This document shows positions 8,423 to 14,592 of a stretch of 25,127 nucleotides of DNA, piece after piece. The notes under the pieces are model-generated. The model had not been told where the DNA came from. It did not search any database and saw nothing but the letters and a program-made list of their open reading frames with translations. Source of the DNA: an uncultured Gemmatimonadota bacterium (GTDB lineage Bacteria > Gemmatimonadota > Gemmatimonadetes > Gemmatimonadales > GWC2-71-9); assembly GCA_946480845.1 (NCBI GenBank), contig CAMLLJ010000013.1, forward strand, positions 1 to 25,127, given 5' to 3'. Each line of letters starts with the position of its first letter. Position 1 is the stretch's first letter. The position numbers and the translations under genes are program-made.

Positions 8423-8450
8423 TTTGCCCGCCGGACGGGACGATTGTACT
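8423..8450 (+). promoter_or_regulatory. Possible promoter for the receiver/membrane protein/pilin operon
   Basis: TTTGCC (8423-8428) followed after 16 nt by TGTACT (8445-8450) is a weak sigma70-like match; TATACC (8451-8456) is another possible -10. Some rightward promoter is expected here because the aroA promoter fires the other way. The elements are poor, so this is mostly positional reasoning. Confidence 0.25.
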
Positions 8451-8471
8451 TATACCAGACCGCTTTCTCAA
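8443..8471 (-). promoter_or_regulatory. Sigma70-type promoter for aroA-cmk
   Basis: On the minus strand TTGAGA (8471-8466) and TACAAT (8448-8443) are separated by exactly 17 nt, and each hexamer matches five of six consensus positions. Transcription would begin near 8436, giving a leader of about 50 nt that includes the aroA ribosome-binding site. The region is much more AT-rich than its surroundings. The -35 end lies only 1-2 nt from the ribosome-binding site of the divergent receiver gene (8473-8477). Confidence 0.65.
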
Positions 8472-8484
8472 CGGAGGCCCCTCA

Positions 8485-8859
8485 GTGGCCACCATCATGA
8501 TCGTCGAGGACAGCCCGGACAACATGAAGCTGTTCCGGACCCTGCTGTCGCTGAAGGGGCACGAGGTCGTGCCGCTCGCCGGCGGCGAGGGCCTGCCGGA
8601 AGCGCTCGACGCGCACTGCCCCGACCTCGTGCTGATGGACATCCAGCTGCCCGGCAAGGACGGCTTCGCGCTGCTGAGCGAGATCCGCCAGTCCGCGCAC
8701 GCGGGACGGCGGGTGATCGCGCTGACGGCCCACGCGATGACCGGCGACCGCGAGCGCGCGCTCGGCGCGGGCTTCGACGGCTACATCACCAAGCCGATCG
8801 ACATCCGCACCTTCCCCGACGAAGTCAACGCGGCGCTGCAGCGCGCGCCCGCCCCGTGA
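8485..8859 (+). CDS. Single-domain CheY/DivK-like response regulator
   Basis: The 124-residue product is a receiver domain with no output domain. The GTG start at 8485 is set by GGAGG (8473-8477) 7 nt upstream; the frame is open much further upstream but lies antisense to aroA there. The phosphorylation machinery is complete: acidic Glu8-Asp9 (IMIVEDSPDN), phospho-acceptor Asp52 (LVLMDIQLPGKDG), Thr81 (VIALTAHAMTGD) and Lys103 (YITKPID). Such stand-alone receivers pass a phosphate or bind a partner protein. No histidine kinase lies nearby. Its stop overlaps the GTG of a membrane protein (GTGA, 8856-8859), and a pilin-like gene follows, so a role in controlling a pilus or secretion-type apparatus is an attractive inference, though unproven. 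Confidence 0.92.
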   Translation: MATIMIVEDSPDNMKLFRTLLSLKGHEVVPLAGGEGLPEALDAHCPDLVLMDIQLPGKDGFALLSEIRQSAHAGRRVIALTAHAMTGDRERALGAGFDGYITKPIDIRTFPDEVNAALQRAPAP

Positions 8860-9374
8860 CCACGCCGACCCAGCCGTCGCCCGGCGCACCGACCCCCGAG
8901 AAACGGGCGCTGCTCGACGCGTTCGACCAGGTCATCAAGGCCGACGCGGAGCAGCGCGGGAAGCCGGTCGAGCGTCGCCGGCAGCGGAAATGGCTGCTGC
9001 ACCCGGTCGCCATGCTCGCCCTGCTGGTGCTCTTCGGCACCATCGGCTACCTCGGCGCGGTCCGGCCGGCGTGGCTCTTCGAGCGCGGCATGCCGCCCGA
9101 GAACGCCGCGCTCCAGGACGCGAGCCTCCGCCTCGGCATGGCCATGCAGTTCCAGCGGATCGACCGCTACCGCCAGGCCAACGGCCGCCTGCCCCAGTCG
9201 CTCGACGAGGTGGGCGCGCCGATGCAGGGCATCAGCTACGAGCGGGTCGGCGCCGACCAGTTCGTGCTCCGCGGCCGGAACGGCGGCGTCTCGCTGACGC
9301 TCCGCTCCACCGACCCGGTGCGCGAGTTCGTCGCCAACAGCTACACGGTCATCCAGCGGAGGGGCCAGCGATGA
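8856..9374 (+). CDS. Single-pass membrane protein with pseudopilin-like periplasmic domain, function unknown
   Basis: This 172-residue protein starts at a GTG overlapping the preceding stop (GTGA). Residues 1-45 are cytoplasmic in character: a Pro/Thr-rich start, a charged stretch, then the basic run RRRQRK. A single transmembrane helix follows at about 46-66 (LLHPVAMLALLVLFGTIGYL). The remaining hundred residues look periplasmic. Within them, FQRIDRYRQANGRLPQSLDE resembles the stretch after the helix in type II secretion GspG/pilin-like proteins, followed by short beta strands. There is no prepilin cleavage motif, so it is not a processed pilin. I do not recognise a named family. Its position between a receiver and a pilin-like gene suggests a membrane partner of one or both. 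The gene itself is well supported by coupling on both sides. Confidence 0.82.
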   Translation: MTTPTQPSPGAPTPEKRALLDAFDQVIKADAEQRGKPVERRRQRKWLLHPVAMLALLVLFGTIGYLGAVRPAWLFERGMPPENAALQDASLRLGMAMQFQRIDRYRQANGRLPQSLDEVGAPMQGISYERVGADQFVLRGRNGGVSLTLRSTDPVREFVANSYTVIQRRGQR

Positions 9375-9823
9375 GGCGCCGCGAGGGGTTCACCATCATC
9401 GAGCTGCTGATCGTCATGATCGTGATCGGCGTGCTCGCGGCGATCGGGGTGCTGCGCTACATCGACGTGCGGAACCACGCGGTCGCGTCCGGGATCGTCT
9501 CGGAGCTCAACGTCATCCGGCTCGCCGCCTACAATTACTGGGCCGACAACGAGTCGTTCCCGCCCGATGCGCCGGCCGGCGTCAACCCGCCAAGCCTCGA
9601 TCCCTACCTCAGGAGCGGCTTCAGCTTCACCCGGCTGCACCACACCTTCGACTGGGAGCAGTCCGCCGGCGGCGGCGGCGCCATGCAGGCCGGCGTCATC
9701 GTGACGACGAACAGCCCCGCCCTGATGTCGGTGCTCGCCCGGCGCGCCTCCGGGGGACTGCCTTACTTCGTGCTCGGCAACACGCTCACCTTCGTGATCG
9801 TCGGTCCCGACGGCAACATGTAG
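9371..9823 (+). CDS. Type IV pilin/pseudopilin-like protein
   Basis: The 150-residue product has a textbook prepilin N-terminus: a 6-residue basic leader MRRREG, cleavage before Phe7, Glu at mature position +5 (FTIIELLIV), then a long hydrophobic helix continuing through MIVIGVLAAIGVLRYIDV. A prepilin peptidase would process it and it could assemble in a type IV pilus or type II secretion pseudopilus. The globular part has DNESFPPDAPAGV and ends in PYFVLGNTLTFVIVGPDGNM, without the C-terminal disulfide loop of major pilins, so a minor pilin or pseudopilin is more likely. The ATG overlaps the previous stop as ATGA. No pilus assembly ATPase or secretin gene is in the window. It converges with ppk2 across only 3 nt. 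Confidence 0.9.
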   Translation: MRRREGFTIIELLIVMIVIGVLAAIGVLRYIDVRNHAVASGIVSELNVIRLAAYNYWADNESFPPDAPAGVNPPSLDPYLRSGFSFTRLHHTFDWEQSAGGGGAMQAGVIVTTNSPALMSVLARRASGGLPYFVLGNTLTFVIVGPDGNM

Positions 9824-9826
9824 CGC

Positions 9827-10645
9827 TCAGCGGATCGTGGCCCGGAGCTCCAGCGCTTCGGGCGTGGCCGGCGGGAACGCCGGCTCGAGCCGCTCCAGCG
9901 CCGCCAGCACCGTGCGCGCCACCAGGACGTTTCGCACGGCGTTCCGATCGGCGGGCACCACGTACCACGGCGCCTCCGGCGTACTGCAACGCGCCAGCGC
10001 CGCCTCGTACGCCTCCGTGTAGGCATCCCACCGCGCCCGCTCCGCCAGGTCCCCCGCATTGAACTTCCAGTTCTTCCGCGGATCGTCGAGCCGCTCGATC
10101 AGCCGCTCCCGCTGCTCCTCGCGGGAGATGTGCAGGAAGAACTTGAGGATGACGACGCCGTTGGCCGCGAGGTGGCGCTCGAAGTCGTTGATGCGCTGGT
10201 AGCGGTCCTCCCACACGGCGCGCGGCACCAGCTCGTTCACCCGGACCACCAGCACGTCCTCATAGTGCGAGCGGTTGAACAGGCCGATCATGCCGCGCGG
10301 CGGGACGGCGTGGTGCACGCGCCAGAGAAAGTCGTGCGCCAGCTCGTCGGCGCTCGGCTGCCGGAAGGCCGTGACGCGGACGCCCTGCGGGTTCACCCCC
10401 GTGAAGACGGCACCGATCGTCCCGTCCTTGCCGGACGCGTCCCGCCCCTGGAAGACGACCAGCAGCGCGTGGCGGCCGTCGGCATGGAAGGCCTCCTGCA
10501 CCTCGGCGATGCGCTTCCGCAGGCCGGACAGCTCCTCCTTGAGCGCGCCCTTGTCGGGACTGCGAACGTCCGCGTCCGCATCGGTGAGCGAGACGGGGCC
10601 GCCCGGCGGAACGGGGCGGAGATCGGACAGGCTGGGTTCACTCAC
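9827..10645 (-). CDS. Polyphosphate:nucleotide phosphotransferase, PPK2 family (probably class III-like)
   Basis: The 272-residue enzyme is expected to phosphorylate AMP and/or ADP with inorganic polyphosphate. It has the PPK2 Walker A motif FQGRDASGKDGT (65-76), FTGVNPQGVRVTAFRQPSAD, the NRSHYEDVLVVRVNELV segment containing the Walker B-like part, KFFLHISREEQRERLIER, DPRKNWKFNAGDLAERARWD and the C-terminal WYVVPADRNAVRNVLVARTV. Length and this ending fit the single-domain group that includes the Deinococcus/Meiothermus class III enzymes; the exact nucleotide specificity cannot be read from sequence alone. The GTG start at 10645 overlaps the glgX stop (GTGA), so polyphosphate use is translationally tied to glycogen breakdown. 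Its frame stays open far upstream, antisense to nothing meaningful, so the coupled GTG is the sensible start. Confidence 0.93.
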   Translation of the reverse strand: MSEPSLSDLRPVPPGGPVSLTDADADVRSPDKGALKEELSGLRKRIAEVQEAFHADGRHALLVVFQGRDASGKDGTIGAVFTGVNPQGVRVTAFRQPSADELAHDFLWRVHHAVPPRGMIGLFNRSHYEDVLVVRVNELVPRAVWEDRYQRINDFERHLAANGVVILKFFLHISREEQRERLIERLDDPRKNWKFNAGDLAERARWDAYTEAYEAALARCSTPEAPWYVVPADRNAVRNVLVARTVLAALERLEPAFPPATPEALELRATIR

Positions 10646-12693
10646 GAGGCGTCTCCCGGCGCGTCGGGACCGCGGGCCGGCCCGAGCAGCATGAACGAAT
10701 GCGGCACCAGTGTCACCTGGTCCAATGGGGCCGTCGGCGCATGCCCGGGCACCGACGTGAGCAGCGGCCGCCAGGCCGGCCCGTCCTCGCCGGGAAGCGC
10801 AAAGGTCCGCGCCCGGCCGCCCCCGTTCAGCAGCAGGATCACTGCCCCGGCGGCCGGATCCCCCGGTCCCAGGTGCATGGCGAAGGCGTGCACCGACGGG
10901 TCGGCCCAGTCCGCCTCGCGCATCGGCTCGCCGTCCGGCCGGCGCCAGCTCACGTCGGCGTCCGCGAGGAACCGGCCCTGCCGGAATGCGGCGTTCGCCG
11001 CCCGGATCGCAAAGGCGGCGCGGGTGAATGCCAGCAGCTCGCGCCCCGAGGGCGTGAGGTCCCAGTCGATCCAGGTGAGCGGCCCGTCGTGGCAGTAGGC
11101 GTTGTTGTTGCCGGCCTGGGTGCGGCCCATCTCGTCGCCATGGGCGAGCATCGGCACGCCCTGGGACAGGGCGAGCGTCGCGATGAAGTTCCGCGCCGCG
11201 CGCTCGCGCAGGTGCAGGACACGCGGTGACGCGGATGGACCCTCCTCCCCCCAGTTCCGGCTCCAGTTCGCATCGTGGCCGTCGCGGTTGTCCTCCCCGT
11301 TCGCCTCGTTCCGCTTCCGCTCGTAGCTCACCAGGTCGTGCAGGGTGAAACCGTCGTGGCTGGTCACCAGGTTGATGCTCGCCATCGGGGAGCGGCCGTG
11401 GAAGATGTCGCTGCTCCCGGCCAGCCGCGACGCCAGCTCGGCGGCGGTGCCCGGCATCCCGGCCCAGAATCGGCGCGCACCGTCGCGGAAGCGGTCGTTC
11501 CACTCCGACCAGGCCGGCGGGAAGCGCCCCGCGGCATAGCCGTGCGGGCCCAGGTCCCAGGGCTCGGCGATCAGCTTCACACGGGAGACCACCGGGTCCC
11601 GCCCGATCGCCTCGAGCAGCGGCGCGCCCGGATCGAACCCGCCCTCCCGCCGGCCGAGCACCGCGGCGAGGTCGAAGCGGAACCCGTCCACGTGCATCTC
11701 CTCGACCCAGTAGCGCAGGCTGGCCAGGACGATCTCCGGGACCAGGCCCCCGCCAGTGGCGAGGGTGTTGCCGCAGCCGGTCAGGTCGACCGTCCGCCGC
11801 GGATCGAGCGGGTCGAGCCGGTACCACGCCGCATTGTCGAGCCCGCGCGGGCCGAGCGTCGGGCCGGTGTGGTCGCCCTCGACCGTGTGGTTGTACACCA
11901 CGTCGAGCAGCACCTCGATCCCCGCCCGGTGCAGGCGGCGCACCATTTCCCTGAACTCCCATACCTGCTCCCCGCCGGCCCCGGTCGCGAAGCGCGCGTC
12001 CGGCGCGAAGAAGCAGACCGGATTGTAGCCCCAGTAATTGGTCAATCCGAGCCGGGCGAGATGGCGGTCGGTCGCGGCATGGAAGACCGGCAGCAGCTCG
12101 ACCGCCGTGACGCCGAGTCCGAGCAGGTGCTCGATCACCGGCTCGCTCGAGAGGCCCAGGAACGTGCCGCGCAGGTGCTCCGGCACGCCCGGATGCCGCA
12201 TCGTCATGCCGCGGACGTGGCATTCGTAGATGACGGTGCGTTCCCACGGGGTTGCCGGCCCGCGGTCGCCCTGCCAGTCGAAGGCGGGATCGATCACCAC
12301 CGAACGCGGCACCAGCCCCGCGGTGTCCCGCGGATCGGGCCTGGGGCCGTCCGGCCCGCCCTCCGGGTGATAGCCCGCGAGCGTGTCGCTCCACGCCAGC
12401 GAACCGGCGACCGCCCGCGCACAGGGGTCGATCAGCAGGCGCGCGGGGTTGAAGCGGTGGCCCGCCTCCGGCGCATAGGGGCCGTGCGCGCGATAGCCGT
12501 AGCGCTGCCCGGGTGCGATGCCCGGCACGGTGAGCTCCCAGCGGCTCCCCGCCCCGCGCTCGAGCGGCATCCGCGCTTCCGCGGCGTCCGGCGCGTCGCC
12601 GGCGAAGAGGCAGAGCTCGATCGCCGTCGCGTGATCCGACGAGACGGCGAACCGCGTGGAGGAGTGAGACCAGCTCGCGCCGGGAAAGGACAT
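10642..12693 (-). CDS. glgX: Glycogen debranching enzyme GlgX (GH13 isoamylase type)
   Basis: This 683-residue enzyme hydrolyses alpha-1,6 branches of phosphorylase-trimmed glycogen in the cytosol. The N-terminal CBM48-like domain (about 10-110) includes RYGYRAHGPYAPEAGHRFNP, the usual GlgX/TreX signature. The GH13 barrel shows VIYECHVRGMT, LLDVVYNHT (262-270), GFRFDLA with nucleophile Asp341, IAEPWD with acid/base Glu377, and VTSHDGFTL with Asp447. YERKRNEANGEDNRDGHDAN and GDEMGRTQAGNNNAYCHD are strongly GlgX-specific. Length is normal. The ATG at 12693 has only a weak upstream AGG. It diverges from the GH15 gene and is coupled to ppk2. TreX-type isoamylase is the main alternative, but no treY or treZ is present here. 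Confidence 0.95.
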   Translation of the reverse strand: MSFPGASWSHSSTRFAVSSDHATAIELCLFAGDAPDAAEARMPLERGAGSRWELTVPGIAPGQRYGYRAHGPYAPEAGHRFNPARLLIDPCARAVAGSLAWSDTLAGYHPEGGPDGPRPDPRDTAGLVPRSVVIDPAFDWQGDRGPATPWERTVIYECHVRGMTMRHPGVPEHLRGTFLGLSSEPVIEHLLGLGVTAVELLPVFHAATDRHLARLGLTNYWGYNPVCFFAPDARFATGAGGEQVWEFREMVRRLHRAGIEVLLDVVYNHTVEGDHTGPTLGPRGLDNAAWYRLDPLDPRRTVDLTGCGNTLATGGGLVPEIVLASLRYWVEEMHVDGFRFDLAAVLGRREGGFDPGAPLLEAIGRDPVVSRVKLIAEPWDLGPHGYAAGRFPPAWSEWNDRFRDGARRFWAGMPGTAAELASRLAGSSDIFHGRSPMASINLVTSHDGFTLHDLVSYERKRNEANGEDNRDGHDANWSRNWGEEGPSASPRVLHLRERAARNFIATLALSQGVPMLAHGDEMGRTQAGNNNAYCHDGPLTWIDWDLTPSGRELLAFTRAAFAIRAANAAFRQGRFLADADVSWRRPDGEPMREADWADPSVHAFAMHLGPGDPAAGAVILLLNGGGRARTFALPGEDGPAWRPLLTSVPGHAPTAPLDQVTLVPHSFMLLGPARGPDAPGDAS

Positions 12694-12696
12694 CCG

Positions 12697-12721
12697 ACAA
12701 ACCTAGCCGAGGCCGGTTTGT
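12697..12721. promoter_or_regulatory. Dyad-symmetric element between glgX and the GH15 gene
   Basis: Perfect 7-bp arms ACAAACC (12697-12703) and GGTTTGT (12715-12721) flank an 11-nt centre that contains a further GCC-GA-GGC symmetry. It lies in the 93-bp divergent spacer, 4 nt upstream of the glgX start, so it could be an operator shared by both transcripts or a hairpin in the glgX leader. I could not find convincing -35/-10 pairs in this spacer. Confidence 0.4.
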
Positions 12722-12786
12722 GACGAGTGACCGCATGGGCGCGGCGCTGGTTGCGCATGGGAGCGATTCGGGGTAGCCCTTCCAAG

Positions 12787-14592
12787 ATGGATCCCGCACT
12801 CCGGCCTCCGCGCCTCGACCACGCCGTCTACGGCAACGGCCGCCTCCTCTCGCTCGTCTCGCCCACGAGCGCGATCGAGTGGCTCTGCCTGCCGCGCTTC
12901 GACTCGCCCTCGATCTTCGGCCGCCTGCTCGACCACGACAACGGGGGCACCTTCCGGATCCTGCACGCGTCGGGCGAGATCGCCGGCCAGCTCGGGTACC
13001 TCGTCAACACCAACGTCGTGCGCGGCGTGTTCACGGCGGAGGACGGCGACTGGGAGGTCATCGACTTCGCGCCCCGGATCCCGGCCGGTCTCGGCGTCCG
13101 CGTGCCGATCGAGATCGTGCGCGTGGTGCGCCCGCTCCGGGGCCAGCCGCAGATCGTGATCGATTTCGATCCCCGGCCCGACTACGCGCGCGCCGCCGTC
13201 CACATGCGCGAGACGACGAACGGCGTCGAGGTGAGCGGCGCGTCGGTGCCGCTGCACCTGGCCACCAACGTCCCGGTGCCCTACGTCGTGGCGCGGCGGC
13301 CGTTCGTCCTCTCCCGCCCGATCTATTTCTGCCTCTCCTGGGGCCCACGTGACGCGGTGCCGACCTACGCCAGCGTCCAGCACGACCTCGAACGCACCGT
13401 GGCGGGGTGGCGCGCCTGGGCCCGCTCCTGCGCGCTCCCCACCTTCGCGGCGGAGACGGTCCTTCGCTCGGCGCTCTGCCTCAAGCTGCACGCCTACCAT
13501 GACACCGGCGCCATCATCGCCGCGACGACGACCAGCATCCCCGAGGCCATGGGCACGCCGCGGACCTGGGACTACCGCTTCTGCTGGCTGCGCGACTCCG
13601 CCTTCACCGTGGAGGCACTGCGCCGGCTCGGGCAGGTCTGGGAAGGCGAGCAGCTCACCCGGTTCCTGCGCGACGTGACGGAGGCCGGGCCGCTGCAGCC
13701 GGTCTACGGCATCGACGGCGGCCGCGAGCTCACCGAGTCGTTCCTGCCGCACCTCGCCGGCTTCGGCGGCAACGGGCACGTGCGCATCGGTAACGCGGCG
13801 TACGAGCAGGCCCAGCACGACCTCATGGGCGAGATCATCCTCTGCCTCGAGACCCAGCTCACCGACCCGCGCATGGTGCACGACCAGCCGGCGTCGTACT
13901 TCCCGCTCATCCGGCGCCTGGTGCAGCAGGCGATCGAGTCGGCGGCGCGCCCCGACACGAGCATCTGGGAGTTCCGCAGCATCTTCAAGAACTACACCTT
14001 CTCCCGCGCGATGTGCTGGGTGGCGGCCCGGCGCGGCGCCAACCTCGCGCGCCGGTTCGGCCACGACGCCACGGCCGACGAATGGATGCGCGTCGCCGAT
14101 GCCGAGCAGCAGTACGTGCTCGAGCACGGCTTCAACGCCGGCCGCGGGTACTTCACCCAGTCGCTCGGCGGGGATTTCCCGGACGCGTCGAACCTGCTGC
14201 TGCCGACGATCGGCCTGCTGGACGGGCGCGACCCGCGCTTCGTCTCGACCGTCGAGGCCTACGAGCGGCTGCTGGTGGACGGCGGCCTCATGCTGCGCTA
14301 CCGGAACGCCGACGACTTCGGCGCCACCACCAGCGCATTCACCATCTGCTCGTTCTGGTGGGCGGAGGCGCTGGCGCTCATGGGACGCCTCGAGGATGCC
14401 ATCACCATCTTCGACCGCGTCGCCGCCTACGCCAACCCCGTGGGACTCTTCTCCGAGGACGTGGACCCGGCCACCGGCGCGCTGCTCGGGAACTTTCCCC
14501 AGGCCTATACGCACGTCGGCCTCATCCACGCCGCGATGACCATCGGCGAGCTCCTGGAGGCGCGCGACGGGAGGGTGCGGGCGTGGACGTGA
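12787..14592 (+). CDS. Glycoside hydrolase family 15 protein (glucoamylase or trehalase-like)
   Basis: The 601-residue protein is a soluble, probably cytosolic GH15 enzyme with no signal peptide. The N-terminal beta domain begins DHAVYGNGRLLSLVSPTSAI and EWLCLPRFDSPSIFGRLLD; the (alpha/alpha)6 catalytic domain has RTWDYRFCWLRDSAFTVEAL. Candidate catalytic acids are Glu395 (SIWEFRS) and Glu557 (LFSEDVDPATGALLGNFPQA), matching the family's two-Glu inverting mechanism. I chose the ATG at 12787 because homology begins just after it; an in-frame ATG at 12727 is possible and neither has a strong Shine-Dalgarno. The GH15 family includes glucoamylases, glucodextranases and the mycobacterial/archaeal-type trehalases. 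Coupling to the trehalose synthesis gene (10-nt overlap) makes a trehalose-related role a live alternative to glycogen or dextrin hydrolysis. Confidence 0.92.
   Translation: MDPALRPPRLDHAVYGNGRLLSLVSPTSAIEWLCLPRFDSPSIFGRLLDHDNGGTFRILHASGEIAGQLGYLVNTNVVRGVFTAEDGDWEVIDFAPRIPAGLGVRVPIEIVRVVRPLRGQPQIVIDFDPRPDYARAAVHMRETTNGVEVSGASVPLHLATNVPVPYVVARRPFVLSRPIYFCLSWGPRDAVPTYASVQHDLERTVAGWRAWARSCALPTFAAETVLRSALCLKLHAYHDTGAIIAATTTSIPEAMGTPRTWDYRFCWLRDSAFTVEALRRLGQVWEGEQLTRFLRDVTEAGPLQPVYGIDGGRELTESFLPHLAGFGGNGHVRIGNAAYEQAQHDLMGEIILCLETQLTDPRMVHDQPASYFPLIRRLVQQAIESAARPDTSIWEFRSIFKNYTFSRAMCWVAARRGANLARRFGHDATADEWMRVADAEQQYVLEHGFNAGRGYFTQSLGGDFPDASNLLLPTIGLLDGRDPRFVSTVEAYERLLVDGGLMLRYRNADDFGATTSAFTICSFWWAEALALMGRLEDAITIFDRVAAYANPVGLFSEDVDPATGALLGNFPQAYTHVGLIHAAMTIGELLEARDGRVRAWT

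Noticed and set aside
7252..8484. An upstream extension of the receiver gene, giving a 535-residue protein
   Set aside because: The extension is antisense to aroA and has no domain. The GGAGG at 8473-8477 sets the GTG at 8485 as the start.
2324..12704. The 9-mer GACAAACCT occurs in both divergent regulatory spacers (2324-2332 and 12696-12704)
   Set aside because: Nine bases can match by chance when scanning many sites, the flanks differ, and the first copy overlaps an ordinary -35 element.
10646..12799. A long N-terminal extension of the PPK2 frame through the whole of glgX
   Set aside because: The extension is Arg/Ala/Gly-rich and out of frame with GlgX; PPK2 homology starts only after the coupled GTG at 10645.
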